Positions 23,920 to 32,066 of a stretch of 43,579 nucleotides of DNA are shown here, piece after piece. The position numbers and the translations under genes were made by a program. How positions within the stretch are numbered: the stretch's first letter is position 1; each line of letters starts with the position of its first letter. The stretch comes from Synechococcales cyanobacterium bin59.metabat.ball.084 (GTDB lineage Bacteria > Cyanobacteriota > Cyanobacteriia > Cyanobacteriales > Chamaesiphonaceae), in assembly GCA_013297675.1 (NCBI GenBank), contig JAAFHZ010000017.1:1-43579 (forward strand). Reading direction: 5' to 3'. A model generated the notes under the pieces. That model saw only the letters and a list, made by a program, of their open reading frames with translations, did no database searches and was not told the origin of the DNA.

Positions 23920-24258
23920 ATGGACGAACAAACCTGGTATAGCATTAAGGCTAAATATCCCATCGGTACTTTCGTGCGCGGCAAAGTAATCCAGCATCAG
24001 CCCTATGGTGTTTTTTTAGATATTGGAGAGCCGGGAGTCAAAGGTTTAATTCGGATTGTAGACTTCGTGGATGTAGGTGAAATGCGGGAAGATATGTATC
24101 CTCCGATCGGAGCCATAGTTGGCGGCATTATCTGCGATAACAGCAATAGGGAAAATGCCCAAATTAATCTCAGCACCAAACCCAGCCTCATCCACGATTT
24201 TTTGATGAACCTGCGCAAACAAGATGAAATAGATCCCACTTATCTACAAGATATGTGA
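23920..24258 (+). CDS. S1-domain RNA-binding protein
   Basis: A 112-residue protein made of one S1/OB fold plus a helical tail. The S1 pattern is clear: Y-P-I-G-T-F-V-R-G-K-V-I followed by Q-P-Y-G-V-F-L-D-I-G, G-V-K-G-L-I-R-I-V-D-F-V and G-A-I-V-G-G-I-I. The tail runs from about residue 85 (L-I-H-D-F-L-M-N-L-R-K-Q-D-E). It probably binds RNA or attaches to a ribonucleoprotein; small lone S1 proteins of this size have no assigned role. The ATG at 23920 has AGCAGGA in front. It is monocistronic as far as can be seen. Confidence 0.85.
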   Translation: MDEQTWYSIKAKYPIGTFVRGKVIQHQPYGVFLDIGEPGVKGLIRIVDFVDVGEMREDMYPPIGAIVGGIICDNSNRENAQINLSTKPSLIHDFLMNLRKQDEIDPTYLQDM

Positions 24259-24354
24259 AAGCAAGCAAATGACACTGTTACTCTGTCAGCTAAACAGATG
24301 AGTTCAAGTAACAGAGATTATCCTGAAAATTTTTGCCGTTAACCAGCCTACGGT

Positions 24355-24981
24355 TTAGCTCTCACTGAGCAGCTCACGAATTTTTTGTTCTGTTTGCTCA
24401 TAGGCACCTTCACCAATGTGATCATATCGCAAAATCCCCTGCCGGTCGGCCAAAAACAAATGTGGCCAATAGTTATTATCAAAAGCCTTCCAAGTAGTGA
24501 AGTTGCTATCGATCGCCACCGGATAAGTGATTCCACGCTGCTGCACCGCTTTTTTCACATTGTTAATACTGCGCTCAAAAGCTAACTCCGGCGCATGAAT
24601 ACTCACCACCAACAAACCTTGACTAGCATAGTCTTTATGCCATTTGATAATAGAGGGCAGAGTACGTTGACAGTTAATGCAGCCAAAAGTCCAAAACTGC
24701 AACAAAATCACCTTGCCCTTTTGCTCTGATAGCTTGATGGGCGCAGAGTTCAACCAAGCTTCGATGCCCTGAATTTCTGGAATCTGACGACCCGACGGCT
24801 TGGCCGCTAAAGCTGAGGCCGAAGTTACTAAAGGAGAAGCGATCGCAGAACTGGGGGAGATCGGCTTTATTGCACTAGGGGGCAAATTACCCTCAGAGTT
24901 TTTACCACAACCAGCGATCGTTGATCCCGCCCAACCTAAGCCACCATAACTCAAATAAGTCAAAAGCTCTCGACGATTCAT
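24355..24981 (-). CDS. exported thioredoxin-like (TlpA/DipZ-type) protein
   Basis: A 208-residue protein from ATG 24981, preceded by GAGGTGG; a GTG at 24990 is weaker. The N-terminus N-R-R-E-L-L-T-Y-L-S-Y-G-G-L-G has a twin-arginine-like signal followed by a lipobox-like S-T-I-A-G-C, so it is probably a membrane-anchored periplasmic or lumenal lipoprotein. After a Ser/Pro/Ala linker comes a thioredoxin fold with F-W-T-F-G-C-I-N-C-Q-R-T-L-P; the C-I-N-C active site is typical of TlpA/DipZ-type redoxins. It lies just after ccdA on the same strand and would take electrons from CcdA. Confidence 0.88.
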   Translation of the reverse strand: MNRRELLTYLSYGGLGWAGSTIAGCGKNSEGNLPPSAIKPISPSSAIASPLVTSASALAAKPSGRQIPEIQGIEAWLNSAPIKLSEQKGKVILLQFWTFGCINCQRTLPSIIKWHKDYASQGLLVVSIHAPELAFERSINNVKKAVQQRGITYPVAIDSNFTTWKAFDNNYWPHLFLADRQGILRYDHIGEGAYEQTEQKIRELLSES

Positions 24982-25010
24982 TTTAACCACCTCAAATCAA
25001 CTACAAATAC

Positions 25011-25868
25011 TTAAGATCCGAGGAACCATTTAACACCAGCAAACAGATAATAAATTCCTGTCATTATTAGCGCGACGCTTCCAAACCGAATGACCATTTC
25101 GGAGTGTTGCAGCAACTTACGACTCTGCTTCGCTAACCCCGTAAACAAACTCGCCAAGAAAATCAGCATGGTGTAACCCAAAGCATAGCTAATCATCGTC
25201 AACATGCCCAAAGCTTGAGAACCACTAGCTGCTGCTGCCGTCAACACCGCAAACAATACTGGACTAGCGCAAGGTGAACTCACCAAAGCAAAGGTAAAAC
25301 CCACCCCATAAGAGCCAGCCGACTTAGGTAAAGGAATATTCGTAGTGGGCAATGGAATATTGATAATTCCCATTAACCACAGGCCCATGAGAGTCATAAT
25401 CAAGCCTACCGCCAGATTGAGGTGGCCTTTATAAGATATTGTAAAGCCCCCAATTAATGAAGCAAAAAAGCCTACCAAGCTTAAAACAGTCACTGCGCCC
25501 AGCACAAATAAGCCTGCTTGGACAAAAGCATCCCAGCGAGATTTGATCTTGAGGGTGCCAATATAGCTTAAATTAACCGGTAACATTCCCAAAATACAGG
25601 GCGAAATACTAGCTAATAAACCACCTAAAAATGCTAAGACTATTAGCACGATCGGGTTGCTAGTATCTTGGAGCTTAAACCATTTTTGATAGCTACGCTC
25701 TACTCCCGAGACTAGCTGTTCGATCGGTTCACTAATTACTGGTCCCAATTGCGTAACCACCACCAGCGCAACTAAACCCAAGCCAAAATAGATCAACCAT
25801 TTTTTGGAAATTGGCCATTTCTTTTTAACAGATTCTGAAGTGATTAATTCGTCAGATGGTTGAGACAT
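25011..25868 (-). CDS. ccdA: CcdA/DsbD-type transmembrane electron carrier
   Basis: A 285-residue membrane protein with about seven hydrophobic helices: one near residues 28-48, then the six-helix CcdA core from about residue 75. The two core cysteines lie in I-S-P-C-I-L-G-M-L-P and S-S-P-C-A-S-P-V-L, the CcdA signature. CcdA carries thiol-reducing equivalents from stromal/cytoplasmic thioredoxin across the membrane for apocytochrome c reduction. Compared with ordinary CcdA it has about 70 extra N-terminal residues including one extra helix. The TlpA-like gene follows 30 bases later; two more exported thioredoxins are nearby. Confidence 0.9.
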   Translation of the reverse strand: MSQPSDELITSESVKKKWPISKKWLIYFGLGLVALVVVTQLGPVISEPIEQLVSGVERSYQKWFKLQDTSNPIVLIVLAFLGGLLASISPCILGMLPVNLSYIGTLKIKSRWDAFVQAGLFVLGAVTVLSLVGFFASLIGGFTISYKGHLNLAVGLIMTLMGLWLMGIINIPLPTTNIPLPKSAGSYGVGFTFALVSSPCASPVLFAVLTAAAASGSQALGMLTMISYALGYTMLIFLASLFTGLAKQSRKLLQHSEMVIRFGSVALIMTGIYYLFAGVKWFLGS

Positions 25869-26031
25869 AAAATTCTCGATAAAATTACGATTTTGAGGTG
25901 TAGAAAGTGAGCTTTGTACAGTATCGCGGTTCTGGATCGATTGCAGCTATAGATGAGCGTGCCCCCAAAGGCTTTCATCCGCCTGAATTCACTTCATCCG
26001 AGATAGAACCGCTATCGGGAAGACCTGCTGG

Positions 26032-26571
26032 CTATTTAGCTTTGGCAATAAAAGCATCTAGGGGCTTTTTATAAGTAGCTATTTCTGTTCCATCACGTTC
26101 TTCGGCTAAAACTTTACCGGTAGCCGGGTCTATAACAGCGATCAATCCAGTTTGATTCTGATTTTTAGCTAAGAACTTCTCTAGGCCAAGTTCTTTGGCT
26201 CTAGCCGTAGATTTAGCAATTGCTGCTTTGTCGCTTACATCTAGCACCACAAAATTAGCTTTACCAGCATATTCTTGCTTCAATTTTTCGAGAGTAGGAG
26301 CCACATTTTTACAAGCTGGACACCAACTGGCATAGACATCTACCACTACTGGCTTACCCTGCAATTCTGTAGCTAAGCCACCAATTTGAGCCGCAGCCTG
26401 ATCACCAGTGGATTTAGCCTTGGCCGCACAGGGATTCGCTTTAGCAGCACAAGGATTCACTTTAGCCGCAGTTTCTGTGCTGGGAGAGCTAGTATTGCCA
26501 GAGCAACCGGTAACGGTACCGATCGATAGAACAGAAACCATTGCTAATAGGGCAAAGTAGCGAATTCTCAT
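26032..26571 (-). CDS. thioredoxin-domain lipoprotein (paralogue 1)
   Basis: A 179-residue protein. The signal peptide ends in a lipobox (T-V-T-G-C). The linker contains N-P-C-A-A-K twice in a row, two extra cysteines seven residues apart. The thioredoxin fold follows, with V-V-D-V-Y-A-S-W-C-P-A-C-K-N-V-A-P and I-A-V-I-D-P-A-T-G-K-V-L-A. W-C-P-A-C is an unusual but known active-site variant. It is closely related to the protein at 27432. It lies upstream of ccdA on the same strand, separated by 163 bases, and probably serves in periplasmic thiol exchange. Confidence 0.88.
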   Translation of the reverse strand: MRIRYFALLAMVSVLSIGTVTGCSGNTSSPSTETAAKVNPCAAKANPCAAKAKSTGDQAAAQIGGLATELQGKPVVVDVYASWCPACKNVAPTLEKLKQEYAGKANFVVLDVSDKAAIAKSTARAKELGLEKFLAKNQNQTGLIAVIDPATGKVLAEERDGTEIATYKKPLDAFIAKAK

Positions 26572-26745
26572 TAGGCATCCTCAAGAAAAATAATAACTTT
26601 AATATACAGATCTACCATGCTTAAGGAAGAATGGATTTATAATCTCCAGAAGATTTTAGAATTCGGATATCATTTTTATTAAAATCCATTAGAACCAGAG
26701 CGTTAGCCTTTGGGGTAAACATATCCATCAATATCCACAAAAAAT

Positions 26746-27357
26746 ATGGCTGAACAAGACTGGTTAGTGACTGATGATGGCCAATATATTAATGTAACCC
26801 AGCTATCCACCGACCAAAAATTGCACCAACCCTATCGGCTCTATCGATTTTTGACAGATTTAGAAGATATTTTGGCAGAGGTTTCTGATGATCGGGCTAG
26901 ATTAGAACTGATTAGACCACTGGTACGCCACCTATTAACAAATTCGGAGTGGCTACAACTGAATTTTTCCCTGCCTGACCCAGATACCGGCTGGTCAGTA
27001 GTAATGTTATACGATGAACCAGATTTTGAAATTACTGTCCAAACTGTGGCTTGGGCACCAAAGATGGTTTCACCAGTGCATAACCATGGCACTTGGGGAA
27101 TTGTGGCTTTACTGCATGGACAAGAAAAAAACACTTTTTGGCAGCGATCGGCCACAGCTAATCATCCTGACAAAATCAGCGTAGCTGGTGACTTGATGAT
27201 AGATTCTGGCGATATCCTGAGTTTTTTGCCAAATGCCATTCACCACATTGAAGCGGTGGGCAATGAACCAACAATTAGCTTTAACCTCTATGGCAAAACT
27301 GACTATGAGCAACGCTTTGAGTTTGATGTTGATCTAATGACATCTAAGATTTTTTAA
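26746..27357 (+). CDS. cysteine-dioxygenase-like cupin
   Basis: A 203-residue protein with a C-terminal cupin. The first metal motif is P-V-H-N-H-G-T-W-G-I-V-A-L-L-H-G-Q-E and the second is G-D-I-L-S-F-L-P-N-A-I-H-H-I-E-A-V. The family comprises cysteine dioxygenase-like enzymes (thiol dioxygenases), which oxidise cysteine or a related thiol with Fe(II) and O2. The first half (Y-R-F-L-T-D-L-E-D-I-L) is helical. The gene stands between two exported thioredoxin genes on the other strand, which fits a role in thiol metabolism, but the substrate is not determined by the sequence. It ends at a strong hairpin terminator. Confidence 0.82.
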   Translation: MAEQDWLVTDDGQYINVTQLSTDQKLHQPYRLYRFLTDLEDILAEVSDDRARLELIRPLVRHLLTNSEWLQLNFSLPDPDTGWSVVMLYDEPDFEITVQTVAWAPKMVSPVHNHGTWGIVALLHGQEKNTFWQRSATANHPDKISVAGDLMIDSGDILSFLPNAIHHIEAVGNEPTISFNLYGKTDYEQRFEFDVDLMTSKIF

Positions 27358-27369
27358 GATTGATTTTTT

Positions 27370-27429
27370 AAGTTTGATAGCTAGCAGCTTGCATCATCGG
27401 TGCAAGTGCAGCTATCAAACTTGCTTTTT
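27370..27429 (+). terminator. long hairpin terminator between convergent genes
   Basis: AAGTTTGATAGCT (27370-27382) pairs exactly with AGCTATCAAACTT (27410-27422), and TTGCA pairs with TGCAA near the apex. TTGCTTTTTA follows on the plus strand. It ends the cupin gene's transcript and sits two bases before the stop of the minus-strand thioredoxin gene. Confidence 0.85.
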
Positions 27430-27431
27430 AC

Positions 27432-27899
27432 TTATCTAATGGCGGCATCCAGCACACTTGTATAGTCAGATTTATCTGGATTGTTACGATGTTGTGCCAA
27501 AACATTACCAGTAGCTGGATCAATAATGGCTACTAAGCCAGTTTGAGAGATGTTTTGAGAGAAAAATTGACTCAAGCCAGCTTGTTGAGCTGCGTTTCTG
27601 GAACGGGCGGTAGATCCTTGATCGCTGACATCAAAAACCAAAAAGTTAGCTTTGCCCGCATATTGTTTTTTCAGTTGAGAAACAGTGGGAGCCACGTTTT
27701 TGCAGGCCGGACACCAGCTTGCATAAATTTCTACTACAACTGGCTTGCCCTGAAATTTTTTGCTGAGCTGAGCAATAGTCGTCACCGGAGCCTTAGTCGA
27801 TGCAGCATTTTGCTGAGTACTAGTGGCCTGAGCAGGCAAGTCTAAAATGGTCAGGCTCCCTAAAGTCAAGCCCAAAAAGATGGTTGTAAGCTTAAGCAT
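27432..27899 (-). CDS. exported thioredoxin-domain protein (paralogue 2)
   Basis: A 155-residue protein with a cleavable signal peptide (L-P-A-Q-A before T-S), a short linker and a thioredoxin fold with V-V-V-E-I-Y-A-S-W-C-P-A-C-K-N-V-A-P and L-V-A-I-I-D-P-A-T-G-N-V-L. It shares the W-C-P-A-C motif and long identical stretches with the lipoprotein at 26032, but it lacks the lipobox cysteine and the N-P-C-A-A-K repeat, so this copy is probably soluble. ATG 27899 has TTGGAG in front. The two look like an old duplication around the cupin gene. Confidence 0.88.
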   Translation of the reverse strand: MLKLTTIFLGLTLGSLTILDLPAQATSTQQNAASTKAPVTTIAQLSKKFQGKPVVVEIYASWCPACKNVAPTVSQLKKQYAGKANFLVFDVSDQGSTARSRNAAQQAGLSQFFSQNISQTGLVAIIDPATGNVLAQHRNNPDKSDYTSVLDAAIR

Positions 27900-28046
27900 G
27901 AATTACTCCAAGAATGAGACAAAGTTGATGGGCTACTGCTGATTTGCACAATAGCCTTTAGATATGTACAGCGATCGAAAATAATCGGATTCAATTTTGG
28001 TGAAAATCCACAGACTTTCAGATATTTATTCATACCTAAATCTCTT

Positions 28047-28079
28047 GCAAAACAAAACCCACCGCTTTCAGCAGTGGGC
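28047..28079 (-). terminator. intrinsic terminator of infC
   Basis: On the minus strand CCCACTGC pairs with GCGGTGGG (28078-28071 with 28065-28058, one G-U pair) around a 5-base loop, followed by TTTTGTTTTG. It lies about 20 bases past the infC stop. Confidence 0.85.
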
Positions 28080-28094
28080 TTTGTAATGATGGTA

Positions 28095-28622
28095 TTACTT
28101 CTTTGGTGACATCATCATCATCATGTTGCGGCCTTCTCGTTTAGGAAACTGATTAATTTCCGCCACTTCCTTAAGGTCTTCGGCCATGCGTTTGAGCAGC
28201 GCCTCAGCCAAATCGGCGTGTTGGATTTCGCGGCCCCGGAAAGTTATGGTGGCCTTCACCTTATCGCCAGACTTGAGGAACCGATCGGCTTGGCTAACCC
28301 GCACCTGATAATCGTGTTCCTCAATGGTGTAGCGCATTTTGACTTCTTTGACTTCAGCGGAATGCTGCTTTTTGCGAGCTTCCCTGGCCTTTTTTTCAAG
28401 CTCAAATTTATATTTGCCATAGTCCATAATTCTACAGACTGGCGGATCGGCCTTGTCACTGACTAAGACCAGGTCTAACTCGCGTTCTTCGGCAATTTCT
28501 AATGCCTCAGCCGGAGTTAAAATGCCAAGCTGTTCGCCAGCGGCATCAATCACTCGAATTTTAGGGAAACGAATGCGTTCATTAATTTGTGGGAGATCGC
28601 GGGTGCGTCTTTTTTCGATCAC
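28095..28622 (-). CDS. infC: translation initiation factor IF-3
   Basis: A 175-residue IF-3, which binds the 30S subunit and proofreads initiator tRNA pairing. Family blocks: [46 protein letters not shown], the [10 protein letters not shown] linker, and [11 protein letters not shown] in the C-domain, ending in a Met-rich tail. There is no ATG at the N-terminus: GTG 28622 is taken, and an in-frame ATT 18 bases upstream is also possible. Rare start codons are known in infC and are tied to its autoregulation. Confidence 0.95.
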   Translation of the reverse strand: MIEKRRTRDLPQINERIRFPKIRVIDAAGEQLGILTPAEALEIAEERELDLVLVSDKADPPVCRIMDYGKYKFELEKKAREARKKQHSAEVKEVKMRYTIEEHDYQVRVSQADRFLKSGDKVKATITFRGREIQHADLAEALLKRMAEDLKEVAEINQFPKREGRNMMMMMSPKK

Positions 28623-28805
28623 GGGTGACTTGATAGGAATGGTATTTTGGGGGTGAGGGGTTATTTGGGAGTGGGCTAGGAAGTGATCCCAACCAGCGGA
28701 AAGCTTGAATCTAGAGTGATCAAGTATCCGATTTTAAGTTAATTATTATAATACCCAATTTTTTTGGGATCAGCTAAGAACAATTTACGTTTGTTTAAAT
28801 ATCTT

Positions 28806-29753
28806 ATGAATACCAGTCCTACTTTGCCCAAAATTGGCCACCAGCGCGACTGGGTTTGGCGGGGCTGGCAAACCCGCTATGCTTTTAGCCGCCCAGAAAA
28901 TCTCAATAATCAACAGCCTCCAGTATTGTTTTTACACGGTTTTGGCGGCAGCATCGATCACTGGCGCAAGAATTTTGACGTATTTGGCCAAGAGCATACC
29001 GTCTATGCCTTAGATTTGGTGGGCTTTGGAGCCTCGCGTAAGCCTCAGACCGAATACAAAATTTCTCTATGGGTCGAGCAAATCCACGATTTTTGGCAGA
29101 CTTTTGTGGGTGAACCGATGATTATTGTGGGTAACTCGATCGGCTCCTTGGTTGCTTTAGTAGCCGCTGCTACCTATCCCGAAATGGCCAAGTCTTTGGT
29201 GATGGTCAGTTTATTTGATCCCTCGGCAGAACAAGAAGCCATTCCCAAATTTCTGCAACCGGTGCTGAACTTTACCCGGTTAGCCATTATTCGGCCTACC
29301 TTGCTAAAGAGCTTGTTTTATTTGGTGCGCCGCCCCGGTGTCGCCAAAAAATGGGCGAAATTTGCCTATGCCAAAGACGAAGCGATCGATCAGCAGCTCA
29401 TGAATATTTTCTTGACTCCTTCTCAAGATCAAGAAGCCGCCAATGCCTTTCCGGCGATTTTGCGGGGAATGCTCAGCATTTACTTTGCCCCCAACATTCG
29501 GCGCTTTTTACCCCGCATGAAACTACCGATGCTGTTAATCTGGGGTCATTTAGACAAAATTATTCCCCGTAGCAACGTACAAACTTTGGTGCGGCTCAAC
29601 CCCAATATCAAGTTTGTCGAAATTCCTGATGCTGGCCACTGTGCCCATGATGAGACTCCGGCAGAGGTGAACAAACTTATTCAAGAGTGGCTGGTAGACA
29701 ACCAAAAAAATGTGATCCCCGGCTATTCTGGGATGCCGGTTAAGTTATTTTAA
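28806..29753 (+). CDS. alpha/beta-fold hydrolase
   Basis: A 315-residue protein from ATG 28806; the frame opens earlier at a TTG (28764) with no support. Hallmarks: the oxyanion L-F-L-H-G-F-G-G-S, the strand Y-A-L-D-L-V-G-F-G-A-S, the nucleophile elbow V-G-N-S-I-G-S-L-V, the acid in W-G-H-L-D-K-I-I-P and the catalytic histidine in D-A-G-H-C-A-H-D-E. The serine-Asp-His triad is therefore intact. A cap region lies between about residues 150 and 230. Cyanobacteria and plastids have many such hydrolases; the substrate cannot be told. Confidence 0.9.
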   Translation: MNTSPTLPKIGHQRDWVWRGWQTRYAFSRPENLNNQQPPVLFLHGFGGSIDHWRKNFDVFGQEHTVYALDLVGFGASRKPQTEYKISLWVEQIHDFWQTFVGEPMIIVGNSIGSLVALVAAATYPEMAKSLVMVSLFDPSAEQEAIPKFLQPVLNFTRLAIIRPTLLKSLFYLVRRPGVAKKWAKFAYAKDEAIDQQLMNIFLTPSQDQEAANAFPAILRGMLSIYFAPNIRRFLPRMKLPMLLIWGHLDKIIPRSNVQTLVRLNPNIKFVEIPDAGHCAHDETPAEVNKLIQEWLVDNQKNVIPGYSGMPVKLF

Positions 29754-29842
29754 AGCGGCTAGGAATTTATTGGGTGGCCATTGTAATTCTTGAAACATTA
29801 CCGGGAAAACTAGCAAAGTACAACCCCATTCCCGTTAAATCT

Positions 29843-30079
29843 ATGACAGTCAGCAATCACCCGTATTCCTCTGGCCTAACTGCATTGCTCTTGTTAGTTG
29901 GTGCAGTCATCTGGTCAACGATGCGCGTTTTTTCCTCGATTGTATTGTCAATTGTCAGTTACCTATTGACTATTTACGATGCTTGTCAAACGCTAGCGCT
30001 CAGAAAAACTGCTCAAGAGATAGAGGTCATGTATAACTTGGCGAACTATCCTGATGAAATTTCTGTGGCCTCAAAATAG
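29843..30079 (+). CDS. small membrane protein of unknown function
   Basis: 78 residues from ATG 29843; a GTG at 29774 would add 23. One long hydrophobic stretch or two close helices (L-T-A-L-L-L-L-V-G-A-V-I-W ... V-L-S-I-V-S-Y-L-L) is followed by a charged C-terminal helix (K-T-A-Q-E-I-E-V-M-Y-N-L). There is no clear ribosome-binding site at either start. It ends just before a strong terminator, which supports a real transcript. I do not recognise it. Confidence 0.5.
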   Translation: MTVSNHPYSSGLTALLLLVGAVIWSTMRVFSSIVLSIVSYLLTIYDACQTLALRKTAQEIEVMYNLANYPDEISVASK

Positions 30080-30112
30080 TCAAGCAGTGCATATTTAGTC
30101 AACAAGCTGGCG

Positions 30113-30148
30113 AAAACAGCCGCTCAACTAATTGAGCGGCTGTTTTTT
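30113..30148. terminator. strong, probably bidirectional terminator
   Basis: AAAACAGCCGCTCAA (30113-30127) pairs perfectly with TTGAGCGGCTGTTTT (30132-30146), with a 4-base loop and T6 on the plus side; the stem's own A/T end gives Ts on the minus side as well. It lies between the convergent small membrane gene and the BON-like gene. Confidence 0.9.
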
Positions 30149-30190
30149 CGATCTATTCGATCTAACTTATTCGAGCTATCTGTGTAACGT

Positions 30191-30541
30191 CTAGCCGATT
30201 TCTACAGCATCAACGTTTACATCGGTAGCACCAGAGACACCGGCAGCAGTGGCTACCATCTGGTCTAAAATTTCTTGGCTAGGTACAGAACCCTTTAAAA
30301 CAACCGAAGAACCAGTTTGGGCAACCCACAAACCTTCAATATCGGCAAGTGCAGAGTCTTCATCAAAAGCCAAGGCAACTCTTTTGGCGAGACCGCTTTG
30401 ATCGTACTCACCCTCGGGGCCAACTCGCTCAGGAGCGATTTCGCCGCCAGTATTAGGATCTACTGCATCAGCGGCGGGCTGTGCTTGTACATCGGCATTT
30501 TCTGGCTTTTCCATGCCAAACATTTTCTTAAAGAAACCCAT
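30191..30541 (-). CDS. BON-like domain protein
   Basis: A 116-residue acidic protein. The N-terminus M-G-F-F-K-K-M-F-G is amphipathic, not a signal peptide, followed by an Ala/Pro/Asp-rich linker to about residue 45. The C-terminal part (L-A-D-I-E-G-L-W-V-A-Q-T-G-S-S-V-V-L-K-G-S-V-P-S-Q-E then V-S-G-A-T-D-V-N-V-D) has the alpha-beta-beta pattern and glycine of BON domains. BON domains bind phospholipid or polymer surfaces. The protein has no identified role, and the BON call is by pattern only. Confidence 0.7.
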   Translation of the reverse strand: MGFFKKMFGMEKPENADVQAQPAADAVDPNTGGEIAPERVGPEGEYDQSGLAKRVALAFDEDSALADIEGLWVAQTGSSVVLKGSVPSQEILDQMVATAAGVSGATDVNVDAVEIG

Positions 30542-30707
30542 GATTAATACTCCATCGAAAAAAATTACGCACGCATCCCATTATCCATAAGGTTGACTAC
30601 TTGGCAAGCAAAACATTACAAAATTTTCATAAAGCTGCCCATCAAAGTAATGAATCTGTCAACAAATTGATATGATGGCTAGACCTTCCAGATACCATCC
30701 AAAAACC

Positions 30708-31226
30708 ATGAAGCACACCCTATCAGTCTTAGTCCAAGACGAGGCTGGTGTTTTGACTCGCATTGCCGGTTTATTTGCTCGGCGCGGGTTCAACATTGAA
30801 AGCTTGGCCGTCGGACCCAGTGAACAAGATAAACTATCCCGGATTACGATGGTGGTCAACGGCGACGAATATGTGGTGGAGCAGCTCATTAAGCAGCTTT
30901 ATCGCCTCATCAACGTGCTGAAAGTTCAAGATATTACCAGCACCCCCTGCGTGGAGCGAGAATTGATGCTGCTAAAGGTCAATGCTAACAGTGGCACCCG
31001 TGGTGAAATATTGGGCTTAGCCGAAATCTTTCGCGCTCGGGCAGTGGATGTAGCCGAAGACTCAGTGACCCTAGAAGTTGTCGGAGATCCGGGCAAAATA
31101 GTGGCGATCGTTCAAGTCTTGCAAAGATTTGGTCTGCGTGAAATCGCTCGTACTGGCAAAATTTCTATGACCAGAGAATCGCGGGTCAACACCGAGTATC
31201 TGAAAAGCCAAGAAATCAAAGTCTAG
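30708..31226 (+). CDS. ilvN: acetolactate synthase small (regulatory) subunit
   Basis: 172 residues from ATG 30708 ([19 protein letters not shown]), the classical N-terminus; the frame opens 12 codons earlier without support. The ACT domain ([15 protein letters not shown]) binds valine for feedback control. The C-terminal domain ([21 protein letters not shown]) activates the catalytic subunit IlvB, which is not in the window. The last codons are part of a 14-bp repeat that continues past the stop. pyrF follows 33 bases later. Confidence 0.95.
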   Translation: MKHTLSVLVQDEAGVLTRIAGLFARRGFNIESLAVGPSEQDKLSRITMVVNGDEYVVEQLIKQLYRLINVLKVQDITSTPCVERELMLLKVNANSGTRGEILGLAEIFRARAVDVAEDSVTLEVVGDPGKIVAIVQVLQRFGLREIARTGKISMTRESRVNTEYLKSQEIKV

Positions 31227-31253
31227 AAATCAAGGTCTGAAAAATCAAGGTCT
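31211..31253 (+). repeat. three tandem 14-15 bp copies across the ilvN stop
   Basis: AGAAATCAAAGTCT (31211-31224), AGAAATCAAGGTCT (31225-31238) and GAAAAATCAAGGTCT (31239-31253) are near-identical. The first encodes the end of IlvN and runs into its stop; the other two fill the spacer before pyrF. Slippage duplication of the gene's 3' end is the simplest explanation. Confidence 0.8.
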
Positions 31254-31259
31254 GAAACT

Positions 31260-31958
31260 ATGTCTACCGATCGAATTATTGTGCCTCTAGATGTCCCCGA
31301 TCTAAAGCAGGCGATCGAACTGATCGATCGCCTCCCCGGCGTTACCTTCTGGAAAGTGGGTCTAGAGCTATTTGTTAGCTCGGGAGCTGAGGTAATTCAG
31401 GTCTTGAAAGAGCGCAACAAGCGGATTTTTTTAGATTTAAAGTTTCATGATATTCCTAACACCGTGGCTGGAGCCTGCCGCTCCGCTGCTCGTCATCAGG
31501 TAGATTTACTGACTATTCATGCGGCCAATGGTCGGGTGGGCATGAAGGCGGCGGTCGGCGCAGTTGCTGATGCCTTGCAGCCGCCCAAAATTGTGGCAGT
31601 CACGCTTTTGACTAGCTTTAACTCTCGGGAAGTGGCCTTTGATCTGCATATTCCATTAGAAATGCAAGATTACGCCATGCAAATGGCGCTAATGGCACAA
31701 GAATCTGGTTGTCAGGGGGCAGTTTGTTCTCCGCAAGAAGTGGCCGCCCTGCGCCGAGCCTGTAGCCAAAACTTTACGCTTATTTGCCCGGGGGTACGTC
31801 CCCAATGGGCAGCAGCCGGAGATCAAAAGCGTACTATGACTCCCTATCAGGCTCTACAGGCTGGAGCTGACTATTTGGTGATTGGTAGACCTATCACTGA
31901 GGCGGTGGATGCGGTAGCTGCTTGGGAGAAAATTACCGAAGAAATGGCAGGTAAGTAA
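31260..31958 (+). CDS. pyrF: orotidine 5'-phosphate decarboxylase
   Basis: A 232-residue class I OMP decarboxylase, the last step of UMP synthesis. The N-terminal I-V-P-L-D-V-P and the catalytic [13 protein letters not shown] (Asp-Lys-Asp network) are intact, followed by [21 protein letters not shown] and [13 protein letters not shown] 31260 gives the normal length. It is close behind ilvN on the same strand and may be co-transcribed with it. Confidence 0.96.
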   Translation: MSTDRIIVPLDVPDLKQAIELIDRLPGVTFWKVGLELFVSSGAEVIQVLKERNKRIFLDLKFHDIPNTVAGACRSAARHQVDLLTIHAANGRVGMKAAVGAVADALQPPKIVAVTLLTSFNSREVAFDLHIPLEMQDYAMQMALMAQESGCQGAVCSPQEVAALRRACSQNFTLICPGVRPQWAAAGDQKRTMTPYQALQAGADYLVIGRPITEAVDAVAAWEKITEEMAGK

Positions 31959-32066
31959 GATGCTATTCTTTTTGACTAATTGAGACATTGTGCCAATTCC
32001 AACCAAATATTCGATCGACTATATTCGACCTATAAACAAATATCAGCAATTTGGGTTGTGGCAAGT

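Noticed and set aside
25907-26074. Plus-strand frame of 55 codons from a GTG with GAGGTG upstream, in the ccdA-thioredoxin spacer
   Set aside because: Its second half is antisense to the thioredoxin lipoprotein gene, it has no recognisable domain, and the start context could be chance. Conservation was not testable here.
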